Shown here: positions 17,144-24,981 of the stretch, in pieces
How positions within the stretch are numbered: the first letter of the stretch is position 1
Layout: each line of letters starts with the position of its first letter
From: Nocardia asiatica NBRC 100129
GTDB lineage: Bacteria > Actinomycetota > Actinomycetes > Mycobacteriales > Mycobacteriaceae
NCBI RefSeq assembly: GCF_000308415.1
Contig: NZ_BAFS01000275.1
Location: 1 to 61,565, forward strand
Direction: 5' to 3'
Length of the DNA stretch: 61,565 nt
Notes under the pieces: model-generated
Database searches by the model: none
The model's input: the letters and a program-made list of their open reading frames with translations, nothing else
What the model was told of the DNA's origin: nothing
Position numbers and translations under genes: made by a program

Positions 17144-18556
17144 ATGGCGAAGCAAGTACCGACTTCTCGGCTTGCTCGTGGCACCAAGCTGGGCGCGGTT
17201 GCGGCCAGTTCGGTGCTTCGCACCCAGCGCACGCGATTGACCATGCGGGGCAGATCCGAGGCCGTCCGGGCGAAGATGGCCGAGGAATCCATGATTCGCA
17301 CCACCGAGCAGGTGGTCATGGTGCTCGGCACCATGAAGGGCGTCGCCATGAAGCTCGGCCAGATGATGTCGGTGCTGGATCTGGATCTGGTGCCCGAGGA
17401 CCACCGGGAACGTTTCCAGAAACGGCTGGCCGTGCTGCGCAACGCGGCGCCCACGGTCTCCTTCGCGGCCATGCGCGAGGTGATCGAGGAGGATTTCGGC
17501 AAGCCGCTGGAGGCGATCTTCGCCGAATTCGACGCCGAGCCGGTCGCCGCCGCCTCGATCGGCCAGGTCTATCGGGCGCGCCTGCACGACGGCCGCCAGG
17601 TCGCGGTGAAGGTGCAGTACCCCGGCATCGACGTCGCCGTGCGCGCGGACCTGAAGAATCTCGCCATGTTCCGGCGGGTGCTGCAGTCCGCGATGCCGTG
17701 GGTGACGCCGGCTGTGCTGGACGAACTGCGGTTGAACATGGAGGCCGAACTCGACTACCGGGCCGAGGCGGCCACCCAATTGCAGATCGCCGCGATCTAC
17801 GCCGACCACCCGTTCGTCATCGTGCCGCGCTCGCTGCCGGAGTTGTCCACCACGCGGGTGCTGGTCACCGAGTACGTGGAGGGCAAGGGCTTCGAGGAGA
17901 TCCGGCAGCTGCCCCAAGCGCAGCGCGACCGGATCGGCGAGATCATCTACCGGTTCTATGTGGGATCGCTGTTCACCTTCAACGAATTCTGCGGCGACCC
18001 GCATCCCGGCAACGTACTGCTGGCGGCGGACGGCCGGGTGGGCTTCCTGGACTTCGGGTTGTTCAACCGGATGGACCCCGAGCACGTGCAGTTCGAACTG
18101 GTCTGCCTGCGCGCCGCCGCGGAAGAACGCGCGGAGGACCTGCGCGAGCTGATGATCCAGCGCGGCGTCATCGATTCGCCGCAGGAGATCGGCGCCGAAG
18201 AGTGCCTGGAGTACGTGCTGGCCGCCTCGGAATGGTGCCTGACCGACGAGGAACTGACCATCACCCCCGAGCTGGCCAGCGGCGCGTTCCTGCTCGCGGT
18301 GGACCCGAGGGCCAGCGAGTTCACCGGCATGAAGCAGCAGAATCTGCCGCCCGAGCACCTGTTCTCCCGCCGCGCCGACTTCCTGACCTTCGGCATGCTC
18401 GGCCAGCTCGGATGCACCGCGAATTGGCATCGCATCGCCCGGGAATGGCTCTACGACGAACCACCGGTCACCGAGCTGGGCCGCGCCCATCACGCCTGGC
18501 TCGCCGACCGCCCGCGCGCCGCGCCGCAGCGGCCGCGCAAGAAGACCACGAAGTAG
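17144..18556 (+). CDS. ABC1/AarF (UbiB-like) atypical kinase
   Basis: 470-residue UbiB-family protein kinase-like protein. Seen: the family-specific KxGQ motif at Lys70 (MKLGQMMS), an Ala-rich loop AAASIGQVYRA replacing the Gly-rich loop, VAVKVQYPG with the ATP lysine, catalytic NEFCGDPHPGNVLL and metal-binding FLDFGLF. Members support quinone or lipid metabolism by an ATPase-like mechanism; the partner is unknown in actinobacteria. GGAGGT 7 nt before ATG 17144 fixes the start. No C-terminal membrane anchor is evident. Confidence 0.9.
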   Translation: MAKQVPTSRLARGTKLGAVAASSVLRTQRTRLTMRGRSEAVRAKMAEESMIRTTEQVVMVLGTMKGVAMKLGQMMSVLDLDLVPEDHRERFQKRLAVLRNAAPTVSFAAMREVIEEDFGKPLEAIFAEFDAEPVAAASIGQVYRARLHDGRQVAVKVQYPGIDVAVRADLKNLAMFRRVLQSAMPWVTPAVLDELRLNMEAELDYRAEAATQLQIAAIYADHPFVIVPRSLPELSTTRVLVTEYVEGKGFEEIRQLPQAQRDRIGEIIYRFYVGSLFTFNEFCGDPHPGNVLLAADGRVGFLDFGLFNRMDPEHVQFELVCLRAAAEERAEDLRELMIQRGVIDSPQEIGAEECLEYVLAASEWCLTDEELTITPELASGAFLLAVDPRASEFTGMKQQNLPPEHLFSRRADFLTFGMLGQLGCTANWHRIAREWLYDEPPVTELGRAHHAWLADRPRAAPQRPRKKTTK

Positions 18557-18592
18557 CCGCCGACCGGCGACACGACCGCAGAACGGAACACC

Positions 18593-19843
18593 ATGCCAGA
18601 CACTCGGGAATTCGACCTGGTCCTCTTCGGCGCGACCGGCTTCGTCGGCAAGCTGACCGCGCGATATCTCGCCGACGCCGCACCGGAATCCGCGCGCGTC
18701 GCGCTGGCCGGCCGGTCGCTGGACAAGCTGACCGCCGTGCGTGCCGGGCTCGGGCCGAAGGCCGCGGAATGGGGCCTGGTGGTGGCCGATTCGACCGACC
18801 GCGCCGCCCTGGACGAGCTGGCCGCGCGCACCAAGGTCGTCGTCACCACCGTCGGCCCGTACCTGCGCTACGGGATGCCGCTGGTGGCGGCGTGCGCCGC
18901 GAACGGAACCCACTACGCCGACCTCACCGGTGAGCCGCTGTTCATCCGGGACGCCATCGACGCCCATCACGAGCAGGCCGTCGCGACCGGCGCGAAGATC
19001 GTGAACTCTTGCGGCTACGACTCGATTCCGTCCGATCTGAGCGTCTACCAGCTCTATCGCCGCACGGTCGAGGACAACGCCGGTGAGCTCGTCGACACCA
19101 CGCTGGTGGCCTCGCTCAAGGGCGGCGTCAGCGGCGGCACGATCGATTCCGGCCGCGCGATGATGGAGGCGATCGCCGCCGACCCGGCCAAGGGCAAGGT
19201 GCTGTCGCACCCGTATTCGCTGAGCCCGGACAAGTCGATGGATCCCGACGTCGGCCGCCAGTCCGATCAGGCGCTGTCGCGGGCCGGCGCCATCGACCCG
19301 AGCTTGGACGGCTGGGTGAGCACGTTCGTCATGGCCGCGCACAACACCAAGATCGTGCGCCGCACCAACGGACTGCTCGGCTGGGTGTACGGCAAGAACT
19401 TCCGCTACCGCGAAGTGATGAGCGCGGGGCGGTCGCGGGTGGCGCCGCTGGTCGCGGCGGGCATGGCGGGCGGCATCGTGGCGGGCATGACCGCGGGGGC
19501 GCTGCTGTCGCGGGCGTCGGCGGGCCGCAAGCTGCTGGACCGCGTGCTGCCCAAGCCGGGCACCGGACCCAGCGAAAAGGCCCGCACCAGCGGTTGGTTC
19601 AGCATGAAGACCTTCGCGCACACCACTTCGGGTGCGAAGTACGTGGCGACCTTCGCCGGTAAGGGCGACCCGGGATACCAGGCCACCGCCGTCTTGCTCG
19701 GCGAGAGCGGACTGTGCCTGGCCTTCGACACCGACAAGCAACCCGAACTCGCGGGCGTGCTCACCCCCGCCGCGGCGATGGGGGACGCGCTCACCGAGCG
19801 GCTGCGGGCGGCGGGCATGACCATCGCGGTGGATCGCGCCTGA
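18593..19843 (+). CDS. saccharopine dehydrogenase-like / trans-acting enoyl reductase family protein
   Basis: 416 residues with an N-terminal NAD(P)-binding Rossmann fold (FDLVLFGATGFVGKLTARYL) and a dimer/catalytic domain of saccharopine-dehydrogenase type, as in mycobacterial Rv2449c and the trans-acting enoyl reductase Rv2953. Mycobacterial members act in lipid assembly, but the family is broad and the function here is not determined. It follows the ABC1 kinase by 36 nt and precedes a methyltransferase by 9 nt, so the three may form an operon. Confidence 0.85.
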   Translation: MPDTREFDLVLFGATGFVGKLTARYLADAAPESARVALAGRSLDKLTAVRAGLGPKAAEWGLVVADSTDRAALDELAARTKVVVTTVGPYLRYGMPLVAACAANGTHYADLTGEPLFIRDAIDAHHEQAVATGAKIVNSCGYDSIPSDLSVYQLYRRTVEDNAGELVDTTLVASLKGGVSGGTIDSGRAMMEAIAADPAKGKVLSHPYSLSPDKSMDPDVGRQSDQALSRAGAIDPSLDGWVSTFVMAAHNTKIVRRTNGLLGWVYGKNFRYREVMSAGRSRVAPLVAAGMAGGIVAGMTAGALLSRASAGRKLLDRVLPKPGTGPSEKARTSGWFSMKTFAHTTSGAKYVATFAGKGDPGYQATAVLLGESGLCLAFDTDKQPELAGVLTPAAAMGDALTERLRAAGMTIAVDRA

Positions 19844-19852
19844 GGAACGCGA

Positions 19853-20506
19853 ATGCCGGTGAATCTCGCACGAAAGACGATGAACGCCCCGGCGCTGGCC
19901 GCGGTGTACGAACGAGCGTGGCGGCCCACGCTGTTCTATCTCGCCAGTGGCCGCACCACCGCGGCGGACCGGCGCGACGCCGTCACCGCACTGCGGCTCG
20001 GCGGCGCGCAGAAGGTGCTCGACATCGCCTGCGGCCCGGGCAATTTCACCAGACATCTCAGCGAAGCGCTGTCCGGCGACGGCTACGCGATCGGCCTGGA
20101 CTACTCCGAGCCGATGCTGGCGCGCGCCGTCGCCGACAACGCCGGGCCTCGCGTCGGCTATCTGCGCGGCGACGCCCGCACCCTCCCGTTCGCGGACGGG
20201 ACCTTCGACGCGGTCTGCTGTTTCGGCGCGCTCTACCTCATCCCGGACCCGCTCGTCGCCGCCCGCGAGATGATCCGCGTGCTCGCCCCGGGTGGCCGCA
20301 TCGCCATCACCACCAGCCACCGGGCCGCGAACCCGTGCGGCGACGTGAGCCGCGTGGTGGGCAGTTGGAGCGGGCTGCGGGTGTTCGATTCCCGGACTTT
20401 TCCGGCGCTGTTCGCCGAGCACGGATTGGTGGAGATCGACCAGCGGGTCCATCGCCTGTTGCAGTACGTCAGCGCGACGAAACCCGTTGCCGCGCAAGGG
20501 CGCTGA
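19853..20506 (+). CDS. class I SAM-dependent methyltransferase
   Basis: 217 residues with clear motif I (VLDIACGPGNFTRHL), an acidic residue after strand 2 (GLDYSEPML), DARTLPFADGTFDAV and LAPGGRIAITT: a Methyltransf_11/UbiE-like fold. Small-molecule or lipid substrate is likely, but not identified. It begins 9 nt after the preceding stop and is probably co-transcribed with it. Confidence 0.88.
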   Translation: MPVNLARKTMNAPALAAVYERAWRPTLFYLASGRTTAADRRDAVTALRLGGAQKVLDIACGPGNFTRHLSEALSGDGYAIGLDYSEPMLARAVADNAGPRVGYLRGDARTLPFADGTFDAVCCFGALYLIPDPLVAAREMIRVLAPGGRIAITTSHRAANPCGDVSRVVGSWSGLRVFDSRTFPALFAEHGLVEIDQRVHRLLQYVSATKPVAAQGR

Positions 20507-20541
20507 ACTGTCCGCACCCCTTCCCTTCGTTCTGCCGATGA

Positions 20542-21114
20542 TCAGCCCGCGGTGACGGCCCGGATCAGGAATTCGAGTTTGTCCACAGTCTGGTCGAGCG
20601 GGCGGGTGCTGCGTTCGGCCCGGCACATGGCCACCGTGCCCTCTACGGCGGCCACGATCAGGGTGGCGGTCTGCTCGGCGTCGGCGTCGCTCGCGCCGTG
20701 CTCGCGCAGCGACCGCGCCAGCAGGCCGGTCCAGTGCTCGAACGCGGCCGCGGCGGCCCGCTGCGGCAGGTCGTCGGCCTGATCTTCTACCGAGACGGCG
20801 AGCACCGGGCATCCCGCCTGGAAATCGCTGTCCGTCACGACTTTTCGCCACATGTCCGTGAACGACCGCAGTCCGGCGACCGGCCCGGCCGACAGGCCCT
20901 CGGCGAGTTTGCGGGCGGCCAGCGCGTCGGCGAAGCGCACCGCTTCCGCGGCCAGCTGCGATTTGCCGCCCGGGAAGTAGTGGTAGGTCGAGCCCAGCGG
21001 CGCCTGGGCATGTTTGGCCAGCTCCCGCACACTGGTCGCGTTCAGGCCGCGCCGGCGGATCATGTCGGCCGCGCCTGCCACCATCCGCTCTCGCGCCTGC
21101 GGCGTCTCGGCCAT
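20542..21114 (-). CDS. TetR family regulator of the tautomerase locus
   Basis: 190 residues: HTH MIRRRGLNATSVRELAKHAQ then APLGSTYHYFPGGKSQLAAE, and a YcdC/LmrA-like C-terminal ligand domain. ATG 21114 is chosen because AAGGGAGGTGCAGCG directly precedes it. Divergent from the tautomerase gene across a 100-nt spacer that holds a perfect 16-bp palindrome, so it most likely represses both itself and the tautomerase/dehydrogenase unit. A TetR-tautomerase-alcohol dehydrogenase set would respond to a toxic carbonyl or phenolic compound, which is inference. Confidence 0.9.
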   Translation of the reverse strand: MAETPQARERMVAGAADMIRRRGLNATSVRELAKHAQAPLGSTYHYFPGGKSQLAAEAVRFADALAARKLAEGLSAGPVAGLRSFTDMWRKVVTDSDFQAGCPVLAVSVEDQADDLPQRAAAAAFEHWTGLLARSLREHGASDADAEQTATLIVAAVEGTVAMCRAERSTRPLDQTVDKLEFLIRAVTAG

Positions 21115-21165
21115 CGCTGCACCTCCCTTGTTCATGACGACTGTCATAGCGTACCGTGCAGGAGT

Positions 21166-21181
21166 TATAACGATCGTTATA
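21166..21181. promoter_or_regulatory. TetR operator palindrome
   Basis: Perfect 16-bp palindrome TATAACGATCGTTATA, centred between the divergent tetR (ATG 21114) and tautomerase (ATG 21215) starts. A second inverted repeat ATGAC-N4-GTCAT at 21134-21147 lies closer to tetR. The placement is that expected for an autoregulated divergent pair. Confidence 0.7.
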
Positions 21182-21214
21182 GATCCCGGTTCTTCTTTCC
21201 GAACGGAGTTCGAC

Positions 21215-21646
21215 ATGCCGATGATCCAGCTCACCCTGCCCGCCGGAGTCCTGGCCGCCGACGCCCGCGCCACACTGCGCGAGACACTTTCGGCCACCCT
21301 GCTGAAGTGGGAGGGAGCGCCCGATACGGCCTTCTTCCGCGCCCTGGCCTGGACCCGCATCGAGGAGGTCCCGGCAAACGCTTTCGGCAGCGCCGAGGAC
21401 GAGCTGCCGCGCTTCCGGGTCGACGTCACCGTGCCCGCGGGCGCGCTGTCCGACCGCCGCAAAGCCGGTCTGATCCAGGAGGTGACCGCTGACGTCTCAG
21501 CCGCGGCAGCCCTCGGCGACACCGACGGATTGCGAGTATGGGTGCTCATCCACGAACAGCCCGAAGGAACCTGGGGTGCGGCCGGAAACGTGGTGCGCTT
21601 CACCGAACTGGCCGCTTTGGCGAAGGGACAGCGCACCGATGCGTGA
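21215..21646 (+). CDS. tautomerase family protein
   Basis: 143 residues with Pro2 directly after Met, the catalytic base position of the 4-oxalocrotonate tautomerase/MIF superfamily, and two tautomerase-like repeats (PMIQLTLPAGVL at the N-terminus; PRFRVDVTVPAGALSDRRKAGL in the second half). Substrate unknown. GGAG precedes ATG 21215 by 7 nt. Its stop overlaps the start of the dehydrogenase remnant by 8 nt, so the ancestral operon was tautomerase plus alcohol dehydrogenase. Confidence 0.82.
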   Translation: MPMIQLTLPAGVLAADARATLRETLSATLLKWEGAPDTAFFRALAWTRIEEVPANAFGSAEDELPRFRVDVTVPAGALSDRRKAGLIQEVTADVSAAAALGDTDGLRVWVLIHEQPEGTWGAAGNVVRFTELAALAKGQRTDA

Positions 21647-21743
21647 GCTGACTTTCCTCCTGGCCGGGCGGCTGGAATGGCGGGAACGCCCGGAGCCGAT
21701 TCCGCGAGACGCCCCGGTTCGCCCGTTCGTCACCGTCGACTGA
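21639..21743 (+). pseudogene. truncated Zn-dependent alcohol dehydrogenase, N-terminal remnant
   Basis: A 34-codon frame starting 8 nt inside the tautomerase end: MRELTFLLAGRLEWRERPEP and then ALVRP-like RDAPVRPF before TGA. This is the recognisable first strand of the medium-chain dehydrogenases that often follow this tautomerase (start MRxLTxxxPGRLEWRDVPxP). The remaining 300 or so residues, including zinc ligands and Rossmann fold, are absent. Read as a deletion remnant; a genuine 34-aa peptide is less likely. Confidence 0.6.
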
Positions 21744-21794
21744 CACTGCCCCGATCGATCCCGGCCGATCACGCGAACGAATGGAACTTCTGAC

Positions 21795-21926
21795 TCAAAG
21801 CGCGAAGAACACGAGCGCCGAGAGAAGAACTACGGCACCGAAAAAGCCAGCGGCAATGGGTGCGAAGAACTTGGCCGGTATCGGAGCGTCGTTTGCCCGC
21901 AATATATTTCGCAACGGAGCCCGCAT
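21795..21926 (-). CDS. 43-residue putative small membrane protein
   Basis: Short frame beginning MRAPLRNILRANDAPIPAKF and ending in a hydrophobic helix (APIAAGFFGAVVLLSALVFFAL) right at the C-terminus: a tail-anchored-like peptide. It lies 37 nt after the 63-aa gene and continues the GntR-led strand. Base use is richer in A/T than the neighbours. No homologue is recalled, so expression is inferred only from context and the coherent membrane segment. Confidence 0.4.
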   Translation of the reverse strand: MRAPLRNILRANDAPIPAKFFAPIAAGFFGAVVLLSALVFFAL

Positions 21927-21963
21927 GTCCGCACGGACACCTGGCGAGGAGCGTTCGAAAACG

Positions 21964-22155
21964 TCATGGTGCAGGCGGGGTGGAGCCGAGGTCGACCATG
22001 CGACGGAGGATGGCGGGTGACAGGGCCAGTTCGAATTCCGTACCGCTGCTTTCGAAGACGAAGGCGAGGTAGTCGTTATGCGGTAGCGGGGTTCTGCGGA
22101 CCGAGCAGTGCTCGCCCACGATCACCCAGCCGCCCATGGTCAATTGATCGGACAT
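21964..22155 (-). CDS. 63-residue hypothetical protein downstream of GntR
   Basis: Begins MSDQLTMGGWVIVGEHCSVRR and ends with ALSPAILRRMVDLGSTPPAP. Soluble, no motif recognised. GGGGAG lies 5 nt before ATG 22155. It follows the GntR gene on the same strand by 62 nt, so it is probably under that regulator. The alternation of short beta-like segments suggests a small compact fold. No function is proposed. Confidence 0.6.
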   Translation of the reverse strand: MSDQLTMGGWVIVGEHCSVRRTPLPHNDYLAFVFESSGTEFELALSPAILRRMVDLGSTPPAP

Positions 22156-22217
22156 CGCCACTCCCCGCCCTCCGACACTTCCGACAAGTGGACTATGCCA
22201 GTTGCGGTCGAATGGTG

Positions 22218-22958
22218 TCAACGGCGGAAATCGGCCGCTGAGCTGGTGAAATACTCCTGCCGGATGGTTCCGCTGCCGGGTGGGTGGACGATTTCGCGAT
22301 ACTCGAGCGCGACACCGCGGGCGTCCAGCGCTACGCGGTGCACGACCAGCACCGCCGCCGGGCCCGCGAGCTCGAGATGGCGGCGCTCGTCGTGGGTGGC
22401 CAGCCGAGCACCGACGCTCTCGCGCACCATCGCGGTAGCGCGTCGAATCGCGACTTCCAGGTATTCCGAGGCGCCACCGGGTACGGAATCCGACCGATCG
22501 GCGGCTTCGGTGTTCACGCCGGGGAACCAGCATGTGATGAGCATTGCCGGGCCGGATGTACCAGCGCACAGCAACTTTCGAATAGAAACCGCGCTCGCGG
22601 CGGACAGGCCGAGCGCGTCGGTGACCTCCTGAGGCCCTTCGACCACTTCCGTTACGAGCACGGTCACCGATTCGGCGGCGGCGGCGGAGCGGGCTTCGTA
22701 TCGCGGGGCGCGCTCCCGCATCAGCGCGGAGCGTTCGGTCACGTAGGTGCCCGATCCTTGCCGCGACCGCACGATTCCTTCCTGGCGCAACGCGTCCAGC
22801 GCTTTGGCGGCGGTAGGCCGGGCCACCTTCCAGCGGGCGGCGAGCTCGCGCTCGGAGGGCACCTCATCGCCGGGAGCCAACTCGCCACGCTCGATCAGCT
22901 CGCGCAGATGTCCCGCGATCCGCAGGTATTTCGGCACCGCGCCAGAACTTTCGGCCAC
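22218..22958 (-). CDS. GntR family regulator with UTRA domain
   Basis: 246 residues: N-terminal winged helix (PKYLRIAGHLRELIERGELA, PSERELAARWKVARPTAAKALDAL) and a C-terminal UTRA ligand domain ending RQEYFTSSAADFRR, i.e. HutC-type subfamily. Start GTG 22958 has GGGGAGGGAG 6 nt upstream. It is divergent from the type VII secretion module (start 23127) with a 168-nt shared spacer containing TACCG/CGGTA inverted repeats, so it may control both directions. Ligand unknown. Confidence 0.9.
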   Translation of the reverse strand: MAESSGAVPKYLRIAGHLRELIERGELAPGDEVPSERELAARWKVARPTAAKALDALRQEGIVRSRQGSGTYVTERSALMRERAPRYEARSAAAAESVTVLVTEVVEGPQEVTDALGLSAASAVSIRKLLCAGTSGPAMLITCWFPGVNTEAADRSDSVPGGASEYLEVAIRRATAMVRESVGARLATHDERRHLELAGPAAVLVVHRVALDARGVALEYREIVHPPGSGTIRQEYFTSSAADFRR

Positions 22959-23057
22959 CGGTCTCCCTCCCCTGCGGACCGCTGGCCAGTGTAACAACGG
23001 CCGGTCGGCTCGCCGGGTACGCCACACAAGCCCGCACCGACGCGGTCCGCCGTCTTG

Positions 23058-23069
23058 TACCGACCGGTA
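23058..23069. promoter_or_regulatory. candidate GntR operator
   Basis: TACCG-AC-CGGTA inverted repeat in the GntR/T7SS divergent spacer; a related GTAC-N6-GTAC lies at 23083-23096. Assignment to the neighbouring GntR protein rests on position only. Confidence 0.4.
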
Positions 23070-23126
23070 AAGTGCGACTCCAGTACAGCGCGGTACGAAC
23101 AGGACCGAGCGGAAGGGGGCTTCCAC

Positions 23127-23519
23127 GTGGCGGTACCGGATACCGGGCAGGGGACGGCGCGAGAGCTGTACGCCGCGGCGGTAGGCGCGGGCGGGGGCGA
23201 ACCGTTCGAGCTGGACACCGCGGTCGCGGAGAACCTCGCCGCCGCCTGCGACAAACTGGTCGACGACCTGCGTCGCGCGATGGCCGACGAGCATCTGGTC
23301 ACCGAGGTGACCGGCTTTCCCGATCTGCCCACCGGCCAGGGCCTCACCCGCGGGTTCGCCGCCAAAGGACGGCAATACCTGGACACCCTCACGGCGTTCC
23401 AGGAAACCGCGCTGCTGTTCAAAGCCGCGTATCTCGCCGCGGCCAACCGGCTGGCCGACGCCGAGGCCGCCAATCAGGCCGCGCTGCGGCTGATCACCGA
23501 GTACCTGGAGCCCCGGTGA
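23127..23519 (+). CDS. PE-like/WXG-type small helical protein of orphan T7SS module
   Basis: 130 residues starting at GTG 23127 (GGAAGGGGG 7 nt upstream). Almost wholly helical, Ala-rich, no signal peptide or membrane segment. It precedes a PPE-like gene and an EspG gene in the order PE-PPE-EspG used for type VII secretion substrates. No classical Pro-Glu start and no clear YxxxD/E export motif are visible (the tail reads AALRLITEYLEPR), so its role as the PE-type partner is inferred from context and secondary structure only. Confidence 0.6.
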   Translation: MAVPDTGQGTARELYAAAVGAGGGEPFELDTAVAENLAAACDKLVDDLRRAMADEHLVTEVTGFPDLPTGQGLTRGFAAKGRQYLDTLTAFQETALLFKAAYLAAANRLADAEAANQAALRLITEYLEPR

Positions 23520-23560
23520 GCACACGCCGGTGCGCCGGGAACGACTGAGGGGGACGAGGG

Positions 23561-24226
23561 ATGGCAGACTCCGCGGCACGCGCGGCAGCCGACGGCATCC
23601 GGCGGGAGCTGGCCGATTTCGTCGACGGGGCGTCCGATCCCGCCTACGCGCCGGATCGGGAACTGTTCGGGGCCTACACCCATCAGCAGATCTGGGACCT
23701 GGTGCACGAGACCCTCGATCCGGCGGCGCTCGGCCGGATCGCGGAGGCATGGCAGGCCAACGCCACCGCGGTAGCCGAAGCGTTCCAAGCCTTCTCCGAT
23801 GCCACCAACCGGGAATTCGCCCGCTGGTCCGGGCGCGCAGCCGACGCCGCGGTGGGTGCGACCAGGCAATTCGTCCGTGCGGGCGGGGACGCGCACGACG
23901 TGTGCCGGGCGGTCGCGCGACTGATGGAGTTGAATAGCGATGCCGCGCAGACGGTCCGGGGCGCTATCGCGCCGCCGCAGCGGTATCGGCCGCTCGCTGA
24001 CCCGGCCGCCGAGGCGGTTTACGGTGGAAAACGTAGGATGGAACACGATAGTGCGGCGGCAGACATCGAGGCGGATGTCCGGGACACCATGACTTACGTC
24101 TACACCCCGACGATGCCCGCCACCGGCGATCACGTTCCCCAGTTCCCCCGGCCGCACGAAGGTTCGGCGGCCGACGGCGCCGCACCGGCCGACCCGAACT
24201 CCGTCCGCGGAGGCGGCGCGCGGTGA
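23561..24226 (+). CDS. PPE/WXG100-like T7SS protein
   Basis: 221 residues. The central part (about 60-130) is a helical hairpin with a WxG turn: AEAWQANATAVAEAF, then FARWSGRAADAAVGA, matching the alpha-helical WXG/PPE N-domain. The C-terminal 80 residues are Pro-rich and disordered-looking, as in Nocardia PPE-like proteins. GACGAGGG precedes ATG 23561. It is coupled to the EspG gene by a 4-nt GTGA overlap and is probably the chaperone client. Confidence 0.7.
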   Translation: MADSAARAAADGIRRELADFVDGASDPAYAPDRELFGAYTHQQIWDLVHETLDPAALGRIAEAWQANATAVAEAFQAFSDATNREFARWSGRAADAAVGATRQFVRAGGDAHDVCRAVARLMELNSDAAQTVRGAIAPPQRYRPLADPAAEAVYGGKRRMEHDSAAADIEADVRDTMTYVYTPTMPATGDHVPQFPRPHEGSAADGAAPADPNSVRGGGAR

Positions 24227-24948
24227 AATGGGTGCTCAGCCCGGACGAATTCACGCATGTCTGGACGAACGAAACGAGCCTGGACCGCAGGCCCTATCCG
24301 GTCAACATGGTCCCCTCGGCCACCGTGCGCACCGAGTCGGAGTACCACGCCCTCGGTCTGCCGCAGCGCTTCGCCCGGCAAGCGGATCCGGACCTGGCCG
24401 CCGCGCTGATGCTGTGCGCGCGCAACGACGCCACCACGATCACCGTCTCCGGTGAACGCTCCGCGCTCTCGCGCGACAGCGGCGACGCGGAGGCCGAGCG
24501 AATCCTGGCCTTCGCCGCGGTGGTGCACAACCACGCGGGCATCCTGGTCGCCACCCCCGACCGGGTGACCGTACAGATGTGCCACGCCCGCGCGGTGGGC
24601 GAACGCCTGGTACACATCATCGGGTCGGCGCGGCCGGGCAGGCTCGCCCCGATGCGCGAGCCGCAGGACGCCGTGTTGAGCCCGGACCGGACGGAGCCGT
24701 TCGTCACGAACGGTCACCGTGGCGCGGCGAAATTCCGGCAGACCCTGCGCAAGCCGGTGGACGGACGCGGCTTCATCACCGTCACGGTGGAGCCGGAGAA
24801 TCCGATGTCCCCGCCCACCCGCCACCGCACCTGGCTGGACTTCACCGGCGACGGGCGCTACCTGCTCACCACCGCGCACGATCTCGTCCTCACCCCCGTG
24901 TCGGACGAGGAGTTCGCCACCCAGCTACTGCGCCTCGCGCAAGTCTGA
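24223..24948 (+). CDS. espG: ESX secretion-associated protein EspG
   Basis: 241 residues, EspG family: cytosolic chaperone that binds the tip of the PPE partner in PE-PPE dimers before export through an ESX membrane complex. The family-type start WVLSPDEFTHVWTNE is seen, followed by DLAAALMLCARNDATTITVSGE and RGAAKFRQTLRKPVDGRGFITVTV. No ESX membrane (EccB-E) or ATPase genes lie in this window, so the module must use an apparatus encoded elsewhere. GTG start overlaps the PPE-like stop. Confidence 0.85.
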   Translation: MKWVLSPDEFTHVWTNETSLDRRPYPVNMVPSATVRTESEYHALGLPQRFARQADPDLAAALMLCARNDATTITVSGERSALSRDSGDAEAERILAFAAVVHNHAGILVATPDRVTVQMCHARAVGERLVHIIGSARPGRLAPMREPQDAVLSPDRTEPFVTNGHRGAAKFRQTLRKPVDGRGFITVTVEPENPMSPPTRHRTWLDFTGDGRYLLTTAHDLVLTPVSDEEFATQLLRLAQV

Positions 24949-24981
24949 CCGTCGGAGCTCCCGCGGGGTTAGGTTTACGGC

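Noticed and set aside
21781..22020. 79-residue plus-strand frame beginning MELLTQSAKNTSAE
   Set aside because: No family features and no ribosome-binding site; the opposite strand gives a coherent membrane peptide and continues the GntR transcription unit.
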